A stretch of DNA of 64,000 nt from Ceratodon purpureus (lineage: Eukaryota; Streptophyta; Bryopsida; Pseudoditrichales; Ditrichaceae), in NCBI GenBank assembly GCA_014871385.1, contig CM026426.1:22984539-23048538 (forward strand), written 5' to 3'. The notes beneath the pieces were generated by a model that was given only the letters and a program-made list of their open reading frames with translations, did no database searches and was not told the origin of the DNA. Positions 25,314 through 37,078 of the stretch are shown one piece after another (the stretch's first letter is position 1; each line of letters begins with the position of its first letter). Position numbers and translations under genes: made by a program.

Positions 25314-25744
25314 AAAAGGCTTCAAAGTAAATTAGCATTATAAGAATGGGTTGTTTGAATTTTATAAAGAATGAAGGGTGGGGGATAATACTTAATTTTA
25401 TTTAATTTTTTTTATACAATAGCATTGCCAATAAGCAAAAATAAAATTTGAAAATATTAGAACTAAAGTTAAAACTGTAGCGTTCCCGCGTATACTGTAA
25501 AGGTTGATGAGAAATGGTGGATGATGTTCAAGTTTCGTGTTTTGGATGACCCGTGGATGACGATTTGGTTTCTGGGTTTTGACACAATACTCGTTCTAGG
25601 GTTTGGGTGCGAGCCCTCTTTCTGATGCTGTCTCCTCGCTGCTGTTCAGAACGTGTTTTTCAGAAGCTGTTCTAAGGGTTTATTTTTGTAGCCGTCCTTC
25701 TTATTTGAGCAAAGGGAGGTTTTGGGGTTTTCAAATTTGACGAT

Positions 25745-28700
25745 ATGGATGTCAGTACCTCCAATAGGATTACGTTGTGGACATTAGAGGGGGAGGGGGC
25801 TGATCCAGAGTACTTCAGGAAGGTTGACGTTGGCGGCGCTTTGTCTTTGGAGGCACTTAGGATTACTTTGGAAGCAAATGAGATATTGGAGTGGCCCTTT
25901 GATTTCTGGGATGCCAAAGATAAGCGGCGCGTGAGGAAGAAATTGGAGCGGTTGAATGGCATTAACAAGGAGGTACATGTTATTCAGCTCGGACAAGGGG
26001 ATTGTGATGCAAACAAGCGACGTTGACTTGGAGACGGGTCGTTCACAGTGACCACCGTGGACGTCGATGCGCCTCCGGAAGATGTTTGCGATGTGCAGAG
26101 CGAAGCAGGCGATCCAACGATTCAGCCTGTCTGCTCATCCAGGGTGAGTGGCAGTGCAGACTCAGCCGAGGTAGACAACATTCCCCTCAAGTCCACGCTA
26201 ATACCAAATGAGGTTCTGGATCGGTATTTGGAACGGGCGAAGAAACTTAGGGTGGAGTTGAAGAGGGTGGCTATGTCGGACCACAATTAGTGGTTGAAGA
26301 CATTCGACATGAATGGCAACGGAGTTGTTAAGTTGTGGTGCGGTGAGTGCAAGAAGGACTGCGGGGGTGGCAGCACGGATCATACGAAGGCACAGATCGA
26401 CAACTTATTCAACAACTTCAGGAGATCGCACATTGTGAGTACAGCCCACGTGAGGAATTTCTGTGCCGCCAAGAACGTAAATTTTGATGGTCATCCGCAG
26501 TCGGAGGCCAAGAACGGAAGGCCAATTACCCTAACTCCCGAGGATCACAAACGCTTGGTTGCTGAGGGGGTTGAAGTTCTGGAATCCGTGAATGCTTCTC
26601 TTCCGGAGGGGCATAAAAAATTTAAAGTGTTGGGGAACTTAACCGCGGAGGACACACGGTGTTACTGGTTTAAGGCGAATTGCCAATACTGCAGGGACCT
26701 GATGGTGCTCTGCCCACCTAAGAGGACACTCGAAGTGAACCTGAGAAATCACATTAGTGGTCCACGACATAAGAAGGCTGTCGAGGATGCGGAACTCGCT
26801 ATGAGGGAGCCAGCACGAACTGGTCGACCAGGGCGCCCAAGCAGGTCCAGCACCACAAGTTCTCACTCTAATCAAGGTGATCTTCATACATGGTTCAGGC
26901 CGAGTGCATCACACAGCGTGGAAGGTATGTCTCAAATAGTCGATAAAAACTTGGTCGCTGGTCTGATGTGTTATGGATTTCGTGGTCCGACTGTTGAATA
27001 CGGTGGTCTGTCCTATGCGGTTAATGCTTTAATCAATGACCCCCACGCTAGTGTGGAATGGTACCCGGAACCTCATCTAACTGCTGCAGTTGAAGTGAGA
27101 TGTGAAGTTGTCACAGTGAATGGTACATTTCGGCATAGAAAATGTAATCGTGTGTCCATGTCTGTAGAGCCTTTCCCGAATCTGACTTGCCCAATGTGCG
27201 CCCAGATACCACTTCACAATGATTTCAGAATGAGAATCAAAAGAGAGGACCGGGCATTGGTTAAGAGGGGGCACAGAAGCATAGAAGGAGGGATACGATT
27301 AGGATATCTATCTGTATACAAAGTGTCTAAACATACTAGGGAACTGTCTAGGAAGTACCGGCCAGAGAAGCTACATTATTGGCATGCTAGAGCCAGGATC
27401 GTACAACTTAAGGCTAAACGACCAACCATGCGTGAGAGTGCCATGAACGCCTCATCAGATAACAATTTAATGAAATTTTGTAACGACATCATAAGTGCCC
27501 ATAGGGTAGGGGCTTTTGGAGGCAAGGCCGGGCTCTGGGACTTCATGAAGGACGTCGCTGCAAACTTGAATAGGAAGGATTCCGGGAATTGCTATAGCGA
27601 AAATACAATATGTTTTTCACAAGCGATGAGAATCTATGGGGGCCGCCGTCTTTGTGATTTATTCGCCCTCAATTTTGCAGGACCCAGTTATGACACAATT
27701 CGTAGGGTACAAAGAAAAGGTGTTCAGTTCATATCAGGTGAACATGCTGAAATTTTCCAGTCTGTCGCTAGAATTTACGCTGATGCTAAAGCTGCGCTCC
27801 GGATCACTGGGCCGATCCCGGTTTTACTTGCTGAGGATGAAACGAAGGTCAGAGGTCGAGTTTCATGGGAGGCAAGGTGCGATGCAATGGTGGGATTCTG
27901 TGGACCAAAGGAGGACCACATTTGCATACCGCATTACAAGCCAACTGTCGAAGACGGTGAAGTAGGGTACAATAAAATGGTCGATTCGTTTCGGTTGAAC
28001 AAGCTGGGCGGGTTCGCTAGAGTCATTGTCGTAAATCCGATGCACCCAAAACTACCTCGACTAGTGCTAGTTCCTGCATGTACTTGCGGGTGTTTTGATT
28101 CGAATTGGGTTAGACAGCAATGGGATAGGATCATTGCTACGCTGCTGTTGGTCCTATCATAGGACATGCTAGTGATGGGGACTCCCGCAGAAGGCAGTTG
28201 ATGCTCCAAGATTACAGAAGTTTAGTGGGGCCGAGATTATCTATCGATTGGTAGGGGTGGGTATTCACATCATTAATAAACAGTCAGGGAGAAGCAACCG
28301 GTTTGCATGATCAAGACTATATACATAATGGAAAAAAATTGTTAAACCCGATTGATAGTAATGTGCGTACTTTGAGATTAGGTGCTGATCTGGCCCTTCA
28401 CCAACAGATATGCCAAGTGTTTAACCGGTTCACTGTCGATGAACATGGGTTACTTTAGGAGGATTACGATAGAAAGGATCGCCAGAATTGGGCAAGTGCA
28501 CAGAGATTATGTTCGCAGAAGGTTAGAGATTGCGTGCGGTCCCTGCATTTGAGTACTGATGTGCACCGCAAACGTACACTTGGAACCGAGATGTACTTAG
28601 AAATCTGTGCTGACTATATTGACATATTTCTTTCACCACGTCATGATCTTCGTGCTCGAATTGTGAAGGCTGCAAAAGTATCCTTCTTCTTTCGGATCTG

Positions 28701-30220
28701 GAAACTATGGATGAGGCATGGTAATCATGGGGTACTAGGGAATCTAGAACCGGTGGATCCAAAAGTAAATTTCGTGAGTCAACAATGTTTCTTAGATGTG
28801 CAGTTATCCTGTCATTTCATTGTTCTGTTAATTTGCCATTTCCGTGACAACTACCCTCACCTCACTGTGCCATTCCATCTAACCGGCAGTGACTCATGTG
28901 AAATATTTTTCTCTAAGGTGGGGGGCATGGTTGGCATGGAAAGGGCCTACGATTTTCACGAGTTGGTTGGTTGCGCAAACATTGTCAACCATTTGTCGCA
29001 GATTGAGTATGGAGGGAACGGAATTAAGTTTGGCAGGGCACACAACAAGATGAACAACATCTGGGCTAAGTTGCATAAACTGCAAGAGGACGAGAGGGAG
29101 CCCGATCTTGGAGATTACGGTGCTATCTCAACTAATGAGGACGTTGTGCAGGCCTTAAAGGAAGGGCTAAAAGAGGCGCAGAGGATGATCAACAGTTTGA
29201 ACATGGCTCCTAATCCACAAGCTGCACGCAGCAAAAGGTCTGGTTTGATAAACCTTGGGTCGTTGAGCGGGCGGACAAACAGTCATTCGCGTATGCGGTC
29301 TCTGTGAAACCGGTGCGTGGTGAGGATGGTGACATGGAAGTTCTCCGGGAAGACATACGTGAAAAAGAACAGGAGTTGCTGTGACGGGCTGAGCTCGATG
29401 AGGTTGCAACGGGCATGACAGATCAGGCTGAAGAAGACCTCGTCGACGATGGAGTCCCGGCAATGACGGTCGTCGAGAGTGAAACTCGAGATCTCATTTC
29501 CGAGATGTTAAGCAGCCATGAAGAACATGTTCGTGCCGTACCGGTTCCAGCAAAAATCCTCGCCTTTGTGGAGTTCGATGGCCACAGAATTTTCAAGTGG
29601 ACTCTGGTCGGGCAGCTGAACGGCAACCCCTTCTTGTCGAAAGACAGGTTGACTCGGGTGAAGAACTCACTGTACTTTAACAACAGTGACGACTACCTAA
29701 GTGCCGCGCAATGTCCGAATACTTGTTTTGTTGGCATTGGATCGGATGTTGGAGTCTATTTTTTACAGCAATTTTTTCCACAATTACGAGGCCGTCTACT
29801 GTGACTGCAGCAAATAGGAGGGGAAATTGTCGAGCTGGAAAGTCTGGCCGTGCTACTTCAATTCTGCAAGGAGTGGATGAGGGTACCTGGTGGGTTGGCC
29901 GTATACAGAAGATGCGCAAGCGTGCTGGTGGCAGCTCTTGGGGTTCCTTAAAGCACCCGGTGGATCTTGCCAACCGTGAGGTATCTGCAGGGAGAAAAGG
30001 TAACCAATCTTCTAATATTGAAGTCATGTTGCATTACTACACCCGTGCACCTGGTCAATATAAGTTAAGGTATAATTTAACGGACTCTAAATGGATTGGC
30101 CTTGATTCAATAATCACTAACGTTATCCTTACTTACAATCCAGTTTCGCAAATTTATAGCTTGGACAGGGGTGATGCCGATAATTTGAATGATTATGTTT
30201 GCAACAATAGAGTAGCGTAG
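25745..30220 (+). pseudogene. DDE transposase T4 with BED-like zinc finger and PIP-like motif (decayed)
   Basis: A transposase of a eukaryotic DDE family I cannot name with certainty. In order: a start at 25,745 with a small domain ending RKKLERLNGINKEVHVI; a BED-like finger (CQYC ... NLRNHISGPRH, near 26,690-26,770); QGDLHTWF, which resembles a PCNA-interacting PIP box; LLAEDETKVRGR (27,827-27,862) as the probable first acidic site; GHASDGDSRRR (about 28,163-28,195, shifted frame) as the second; and LTGSDSCEIFFSKVGGM (about 28,880-28,930) with the conserved Glu. C-terminal exons follow at 29,415-29,804 (KWTLVGQLNGNPFLS) and 29,800-30,220 (WWVGRIQKMRK, ending in a Leu/Asp-rich tail). Breaks: in-frame TGA at 26,024 and TAG at 26,288, a frameshift near 28,150, and a stop before 28,460. 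About 1,400 residues if whole. Confidence 0.7.
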
Positions 30221-30548
30221 CACCCTGTATTACTTCGCTGTGGTTTCGCTGATTGTGGTGAGCAGAACATCTCAGAATCCTACCCGACTGCATGGTTTGC
30301 GCTCTCTTCATGGTGTTTGATACCTCTATAGGAGTTTGTGGCGGCTGATGGTGACAACAACCTGTCAAATCGGTGAGACATGATTAGCCCCAGTAATCCA
30401 GGACGTTGTTCATGTTTCGTATGAGATCATGATGACCATGCTGGGTAAAATCGTATGATTACCCAAAAGCCCTGTCAAAAATCTATGATTTATGTTGATT
30501 ACGAATGACGGGTGAAGTGACTTACATCTATCCACGATCAGTTTCGAT

Positions 30549-31043
30549 TTGGTCGCCTCTCACGTCCTAATTGATCATGTCCTCGATTTCGTGTGTGCTC
30601 CTGCAGATCCATGGACCTCCGTTGACTGCCTGCACATCGACAAAAAGGATTTGTTGGGGCTGAGCCCCAAGTTGGCGTGCGTGTTGAAGGAGTGGAACGC
30701 CGCTATTCGCTCCCGGGTTGAGTATGCGGCACTTCGTGCTGCTCCATCCCTGCGTAGGAATGCAGCTGCCGGCTCCAATTGGCTCCGCCAACGTCGCTGT
30801 TACCCTGTGGCCGAGTTCGATGAAGCATGCGCCATCTTCTCGAAGTCGTGGAGCTTCTCCCGCCCGTTGCCGATGAGACTCCGCACTGCACCCTTGGGGG
30901 ACCTTTCCAACTCCGAGCTGGCTGAGCTCCTCACATTCTTCAGGAGCGGATGGTGGGTGGAGATCTCCGTCACCCCGGGAGACGGGCAGGAGCTCTTAGA
31001 GACAGTGTGGGTCACTCCTGCACAACGCATGAAGCACCTATGA
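30549..31043 (+). CDS. Hypothetical protein, 164 codons
   Basis: A GC-rich open frame with protein-like composition (for example LLGLSPKLACVLKEWNAAI and LSNSELAELLTFFRSGWWVEI). It has no family match that I recognise. It follows T4 on the same strand after a 330-bp gap and may be a 3' exon, an accessory gene or the first part of the neighbouring element. The frame start is arbitrary. Confidence 0.35.
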   Translation: MVASHVLIDHVLDFVCAPADPWTSVDCLHIDKKDLLGLSPKLACVLKEWNAAIRSRVEYAALRAAPSLRRNAAAGSNWLRQRRCYPVAEFDEACAIFSKSWSFSRPLPMRLRTAPLGDLSNSELAELLTFFRSGWWVEISVTPGDGQELLETVWVTPAQRMKHL

Positions 31044-31049
31044 AGGTTA

Positions 31050-31840
31050 GAATCAAGGTGCGTTTCTTTCTTACTTACTGAACTTGTTGAATTGGGGTCT
31101 CCTTGTACGCATGAGATGATTCCATTCCCCTTCCTGCATGTTTACATTTCATCTTCCTAAGTGTATGTCCCTATCCTGTTTTCTCATGCGATGTTCGTAT
31201 TCTTGATCCAGGTTCATTGGGGGTTCGGCCTGGAGGATCGCACATTGGATACATGAGAATACCAGTTTAGTTTTTTGATGTGTTTATGAACACAGTTTTT
31301 TTTTCCATGGGACCTGATGGTTCCCTTTTCCAAGTTCGGAACATGTTGTCGTCACGGAACCCTGACGGCAGTTGCCAACTTTGTTTTGAACCTTTAGTTC
31401 ATACTAATTCATGAGGTGCTCAGTTTGTGTGTTGTGTTGTAAATGACAAGGAATGCCATGGAAATAATTTGTAGGCTGCTATGCTTGTCACCCTAAACCT
31501 GAACCCTGCTTGTTCTGTATGATTTTCTGTTCAATGTCGCTCCCCTTCTTGTTAGCACACGAGTTATGTGTTTTTGCGGTTTGGATTGCAAAATTTCAAC
31601 TTCAAAGTGTTTGTGTATCAATTCCATTCAACATGCTTGTATTCTGTATTTATAATGAACATAGGGTACACATAATTAGATCAAGAAAAAATTTATAATA
31701 ACAGATAGGCTAGCTGAAAAGAACAGAACTTAGAAATGTAGGTAAACATAGCCCTATTGTATTTCACAAAAAAAATCTACATAGCCCCCACTTAATTGGG
31801 GTCTGAACGCACGTGATCCTCACACACCCTAAGGAGTGCT
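31050..31840. other. No gene seen
   Basis: An intergenic stretch between Elements 4 and 3. It has short open frames only and no palindrome enrichment. Confidence 0.5.
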
Positions 31841-31853
31841 CCCCCCGTGGTCG

Positions 31854-32662
31854 GAGCGCGGGCAAGAGATTCAGGAGATGATGGCCATCCTGTCCTTGGA
31901 GTTGGCGGCGAGCACAGTAGAGGAGAAGGCCGCAGCAGCGACGTGAAACAAGTGCCGGTATGACAACACACAATCCGAGTGCCTAGTTCAGAGTTACCAG
32001 AGGCAATCGGAGGACAAAGGCAAGCGGATCGAGCAACTGAGAGATGATGGGCAGGTAGTGGACCGAGAAATCATCAAGATGGAGGGCATTCAAGAATAGC
32101 TTGCGGATGAGGAGGAGAGACTGGAGAAGTTTAGGAGGGAGTTTAACCTAGTAGAGTCCAATTACCTCGACCTGGTTGCTAGCTTGGAAGGGCGTAAGCT
32201 GCAATTGGAGTCTCTGAAGTCGGAGTTTTTACAATTGAGGAGGGGGAAGAATTTGGTCACTTTCTGGCCTCGACCGGTGATGTACCTTGAAGAGAGTGGC
32301 TCATGCGACAGAGAAGGAGATAACTTTTTAGAAATAACGGTTTGCTGTCTTTGTCTTTTTCCATTTCCACTGAGTGACATTGTCGTCTCTTCGTGTAGGC
32401 ACTTGTACCATCCATTTTGTACGTCAGTTCTCTTTGCGAATGGTGACAAGTGCTCGGCCCGAGGTTGCCAAGGCACCTTGACTGGCATCGAAGCTTTGGT
32501 TGGGGGGAACCAACTGCTGAAATGCTACAGAGAGCCCGCATGCTTGGCTTTGCCGAGGAGAGGAGGAAGATTTTGCAAGTGAGAATGGACGCCGCAAGGG
32601 CAACATCTCCTACTGCTGGTGAGTATTCGTATTCCTATGCTGAATCTATATTCCCTTCCTAA
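31854..32662 (+). pseudogene. Coiled-coil/RING-like protein relic
   Basis: One frame from about 31,854 reads as a Glu/Lys/Leu-rich coiled coil (EIQEMMAILSLELAA; KRIEQLRDDGQ; LVASLEGRKLQLESLKSEF). A cysteine-rich block follows (CCLCLFPFPLSDIVVSSCRH, then YHPFC ... CSARGC) with RING-like C-x2-C ... C-x-H-x3-H-x2-C spacing. A short tail (WHRSFGWGEP) continues in another frame. Breaks: stops at 31,944 and 32,097 and a frameshift near 32,460. The likely role would be a zinc-binding scaffold or E3-like protein. The start is unknown. Confidence 0.55.
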
Positions 32663-32700
32663 AAAGATATTGTAAGGTTTATCCATCTAACTCTACATTT

Positions 32701-33440
32701 TCCATGTACTGTACGCAGAAAAGATGTACTCTAAATGTTAGAGTTATATTATGGTACATTCGTAATGTGTGATATGTACATCTGCGTACATTAAAAATTG
32801 TTATTTGGGGTTAGAGTACTCCATTAACAATTGAATTTTGTTTAGAAATGAAAACATCAAATTGTTTTGCAAGACAGTGAACCTCAAGTACTTAGATTAG
32901 ATACTTGTGGTACATAACTTGGTAGACTTGTATTCCTTCTGATTGAGGATACTAATCAGAGGTACTACTCTTCACGTACTGCATGTGCACCTGGTTCTGT
33001 GATTACATAACATTTGTCTATTGGTACGCCTAGTACACTTGAGGTAAGTCATACGTCTCTGAAATTGTACTTATCATACGCACGTAGTGTACAATCGTTC
33101 ACTGTGGCTAAACTTTGAAGTACTTAGTTTTTAATAGTTTTACAATAGCTTGTATCAGATGTAGAATGTGTACATGCCCAGAGTTAGATGATTAATGTTT
33201 GTACAAACATCTACTATGTAGAAGTTAGAAGTACATTATATACTGTACAAGTGTTGCGTGTAGTATATGTACTCTTCAGTGTACTCATTCTACAATTAGG
33301 AAGTACTAGACCGCTTATTTGCAGGCCCCATGTTGTGCGCTGTACAGGTGCAGGTACAGTTTAGGTGTTTAGTAGTATATGTACATATTCAAGTATTCTT
33401 TGTATAATTAGAATGTACTAGAAGTGCTACTTGTACTGAG
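32701..33440. repeat. GTAC-rich intergenic block
   Basis: By hand count about 28 GTAC tetramers in roughly 740 bp, against about 3 expected at random. Many are in the 6-bp palindromes TGTACA and AGTACT. There is no coding frame. It separates the RING relic from the K/E-rich gene. Comparable clusters at 36.3-37.1 and 58.8-59.4 kb flank and interrupt the T3 gene. Confidence 0.8.
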
Positions 33441-33496
33441 TTGTGAGTGAAGTCTTCATTGTGTGCCATACATTCTTTTCTATGCATGTTTGAGAG

Positions 33497-34762
33497 ATGC
33501 CGTCCCAACTGTTTAATCCGCCCACATCAGAGATCACTCCTGCAATCTTTACTGAGGGAGATGCAAGTCAGGCTATTTGTAACTCAGCAAAGGTAAGTGA
33601 GGTCGGTGGTAAGACCAGAACTTTGGTGGTTCTTGAAGGCAACGATCTAGAGGGGTTTGCGATGGAGTCTCGGAAAAGAGTTGGAGCAGACAAGGAGAGC
33701 ATGGGGAAGCGTCAAAAGAAGGATGACATCTTTGAATGTCTGACGGGACAACGACCGCGAGGAAATCTGAAGGAGCTTGAGATTGATTAAGAAGATGAGT
33801 CGGATGAAGTAGAAGAGAATCAGAAAGACCCTGTTCTGCCCTCAAGCTCAGGTACGACAAGGAGCACTTCTAAGGAGGATGGTGACTCAGATGGTGAGAG
33901 GTCCGTGGATTCCGGTGAACGGACTGGAGGGCAAGGTGACGCAGATGAAGAGGTAGAGGAGGTAAGCGAGGGTGTTAAATTGCCGGTTTTAAAATCCTAC
34001 AATCCTCGCTTTGTTAGTCCTCAAGAGGCCCCAAAGACAAAGAAAGCTTCTCAGAAGTCTGTCACGCCACCGGCCGAGGCACTGATGCTACTAGGAGAAG
34101 AGAAGGAGGTGATTGAAGAAGACCTTCGTAACAGTATACCAACACCTCAACCGAGCATCTTGAGGGCTTCAAATGCTTTGGGGCTGGAGGGGATTGTAGA
34201 AGAAACAGGCTCTGACTGTCTGCCAGGCCGCTGCAATCTAGAGAAGTCAAGTGGAAAGAAGAAGGATTAGAAGAGCACTAAGTCGACATTACACGAGAAG
34301 GAGGTGGTTGAAGACAAGGGGCAGGAAAGTGACTATTTGTATGCCCCTGAGCAAGATCTCGTGCAAGGGAAGGCCAAGGGCAGAGTGAAGGAGACGCAGG
34401 TGGAGGTAGGTGAAGGGGTTCAAACTGAGAAGGTGCCAGAGCGGAAGAAGGGGAGGGAAAAATCAAAGGTGAAGTCTGCGGGGAATGGTGATAGAGATGA
34501 AGACAAGGAGGAACTTCAGCAGAGTAAGGGCAAGGAGGAGACTGAGCGGGGTGCAAAGTCCAGGAAGAAGCGGCTTAGTAAGGAGGTCGACAATGAGGAG
34601 GAAGCAGAGCCAGAGATTGAGAAGGGAAGTGAAGTGGCCGAAGCAAAAGTTAAGGAACCAGGCAAGTCAAGGGTTAAAATGAGGGCACAGCTCCAAGCAG
34701 AAGCGTCAAATCCCAAGGGACAGGTAGACAGTGGCAAGAAGCGCACGGGCACTAAAGAGTAG
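33497..34762 (+). pseudogene. K/E-rich low-complexity protein with two in-frame stops
   Basis: A single reading frame begins at an ATG (MPSQLFNPPTSEITPAIF) and stays open for about 420 codons except for stops at 33,788 (TAA) and 34,268 (TAG). The product would be highly charged, with long Lys/Glu blocks (KEELQQSKGKEETERG; RKKRLSKEVDNEEEAEPE) and nuclear-localisation-like basic clusters (KRQKKDD). No globular domain is visible. It is probably a disordered nuclear protein carried by Element 3. The clean frame on both sides of each stop suggests recent point nonsense changes. Confidence 0.5.
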
Positions 34763-35129
34763 CCCTGCTTACTGCTTCAAAAATGCTGGAGATTTTTGTA
34801 TTTTTATTTTAGTGATGTGCATAGAAGATGTATGTAGTCATCCTGATGTGTATCTTCTCCACCATTGTGGTTTCTAGAACAGGAACGTGGGGGTACTGCC
34901 CTCCTTTTCTATTTGTACTCTGTTGTTCTTTGAGACTCTGAGTATTGGTGATTTGTTTGGTTCCATTATTTTGTAAGTCTCGTTGTGTGAGTATGTTCCT
35001 GTTATTACAAGTGTCTGTGCCGTGGCTGTGTGAGAGTAGTGTTTTGCACTTGCAGTTCTCTAAGTGCACCCAGTCCATCTAGGTCTTTGACACTTGGGAT
35101 GTGGCTTGTTGGGCTGGGGGCTATATCAG

Positions 35130-36186
35130 GATGAGTCCTGGATTGACTACAAAGATTTGTCCCGGGGCATGGAGAACATTCCTGTTCCCGTAGCTAGTTC
35201 TAATGTTACTATGACTCCGTTTCCTTACATGTCCTCAAGCATGGTTCACGAAAAAGCCCTTGTGGACCAGAGTTTGTATCCTTTGACTCCGGGAGATAGC
35301 TGCAGATGTGGGCCTAGTGATTGCTTGACAGCTCCAGGGCCTTGCAACTGTGCAAAAGAAACAGGAGGGGAATTCGCATATGGAGAAGATGGTCTCCTCA
35401 GGGATTGCTACCTCCAACTGGGAATAAGGGACTGCAGCAGTTGTAAGAATCCAGGAGACTGTTATTGTCTTGATGTATCACATGTAGATGCTAGACCGAG
35501 AATTAGAACACGTCCAATTCAACGCACTTTCATTAAAGAGTGTGGTGTGAAGTGTGGCTGCAACCATAAATGTGGCAATCGCGTTGTACAACAGGGAATG
35601 AGGTACCCAGTAGAGGTTTTCCACACGGGCGAGAGGGGTTGGGGGATTAGGGCGAAGAAGACTATTCCAGGAGGTGCGTTTGTGTTTCAGTTGAGTGGGG
35701 AGATTCTAACAAATGCAGAGATGGATGTAAGAAACTTTGTAGTGTGGAAAGGACCCTCTTATGGACTACAACTGGATGCTGATTGGGTTACCAAAAAGAA
35801 ACTTGATGACAACAGTGCCCTCTGCTTGGATTCCACTTTGTTTGGAAATGTTGCAAGATTTCTGAATCACAGGTTTGTAATATGATGACATGCATTCATT
35901 AAGTGTTGTTTGATTTCACTAAAACGTCAACTAATTTTTGTATACGAATGGCTGTAGGTGCGAAGATGCGAATTTGCTAGACATGCCAGTATTGATTGAT
36001 GAACGGGACAAGAGTTATTATCACGTAGCCTTCTTTACAAAACGTCTAATTCCAGAACTAGAGGAGCTCACATGGGACTATGGCATAGATTTTGACCTTG
36101 AAGACCCAGGGTTGCCATCCTTTGCATGCAAGTGTCAGAGCAGCATGTGTAGGGACATACTCTCCCTTGTAGTTGACATTTCTTAG
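35130..36186 (+). CDS. SUVR4-like SET-domain histone lysine methyltransferase
   Basis: Two exons, 35,130-35,872 and 35,958-36,186, with a GTTTGT donor and TGTAG acceptor. The junction restores NHR-CEDANL. The upstream limit is an acceptor (ATATCAG) at 35,129. An in-frame stop lies further upstream and the first in-frame ATG is at MENIPV, so an earlier exon may be missing. Domains in order: a pre-SET Cys cluster (CRCGPSDC ... KCGCNHKCGNRV); SET with GWGIRA, GEILTNAE, LDADW, the cofactor/catalytic motif NHRCEDANL and ELTWDYGIDF; and a post-SET (CKCQSSMCRD). All key motifs are intact. The family methylates histone H3 (usually K9) and acts in heterochromatin, including transposon silencing in Arabidopsis. 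No WIYLD domain is visible. It lies between GTAC-rich blocks and may be captured cargo or an isolated host gene. Confidence 0.88.
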
Positions 36187-36340
36187 TCGTGTTTGGAACC
36201 AGTCCTCAGCAGATATTAAGATGAATCTCACATCTCTGAAAACTCTCACTTAATAGTCAGACAACAATTTTTCTTGATTGCATGAAACTGATATGTGTTG
36301 TAAACTGAACTAGTGATGGGAAAAGCAATTTAGTCAGAAT

Positions 36341-37075
36341 TTAACGTACAAATGGTACTTAATTAATACTAGAAGTATATCATTTGTACATTAAGTACAA
36401 ATACTACAAGTAATACAGTTTGTTTTGTCACGACTCTTGATAATTCTCCAAATTCTCTAGTCCCTCCTCACACATTCCACTATAAAATTCATCCCAAAGA
36501 GGTTGAATTTCCTCCCTCGTCCATTGGGGACTCGTGCTCCAAGAGCTCTGTGATTCTGCGGTTTTGTCAAACCCTCCTGTCCATGAAGACCATCGTTGCG
36601 TAGAAAAAACCGCCCTCAGCTTCCAGAGAAGGGAATAGAACGTTTCTTTCCTCCCATGTTGGATGCTCCACTGTTGTACATGGGAGCTTGCTACCCAAAC
36701 GCCACACAATATCCTCCTACATGCCACTACTGAAACAACGAGCATTCCTAGATAGAGCATTAGAAAGCACCCCAAAACAACCACAAATTCATCTACGGCT
36801 AACTCAGGGTCCATATTGCAGGATCAGAGGAGCAAAGAACAGTAGCATTCTCACACAAGCACATAGTCACACACAAAGAAGGTATCACATAAGAGTCGTC
36901 CATTTATACAAAGGCGAGGGGTGAGAACTCTGCCAAAATCTATATAAAGAGTAACGGTCACATATCTTGAGCAACACGCTTCCTGTCCTTTTTACACCGT
37001 ACAAAGAGTATTCACAAATACCTCGTACAGTGCACCAAAAGTATAATTAGTACTTCTAAGTTTTTAAGTACAATA
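36341..37075. repeat. GTAC-rich blocks flanking 36.4-37.0 kb
   Basis: Two small clusters. At 36,345-36,412 there are four GTAC tetramers in about 70 bp, and at 37,012-37,075 four in about 65 bp. They bracket a short minus-strand frame and lie just past the 3' end of T3. Confidence 0.65.
36428..36814 (-). CDS. Hypothetical small membrane-like protein
   Basis: A 128-codon minus-strand frame from ATG at 36,814. Residues about 8-31 form a strongly hydrophobic segment, and the remainder is Trp/Ser-rich with an acidic tail (EEGLENLENYQES). On the minus strand a TATA-like CTTTATATAG lies about 130 bp upstream (near 36,945). The family is not recognised. It could be a decayed accessory gene of Element 3. 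Confidence 0.3.
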   Translation of the reverse strand: MDPELAVDEFVVVLGCFLMLYLGMLVVSVVACRRILCGVWVASSHVQQWSIQHGRKETFYSLLWKLRAVFSTQRWSSWTGGFDKTAESQSSWSTSPQWTREEIQPLWDEFYSGMCEEGLENLENYQES

Positions 37076-37078
37076 TGA

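Larger units (their letters stand above)
24255..31043 (+). mobile_element. Element 4: DDE transposon (ends not defined)
   Basis: A rightward set of exons from a DDE transposase (25,745-30,220) with an unassigned frame on either side. No inverted terminal repeats were found by eye and neither A nor B palindromes are present. The limits given are those of the open frames, not of the element. Confidence 0.45.

Noticed and set aside
24255-31043. Element 4 as part of Element 3
   Set aside because: GTAC enrichment is absent from 24-31 kb, and it has its own unrelated transposase. The two are kept separate, though their border is not resolved.
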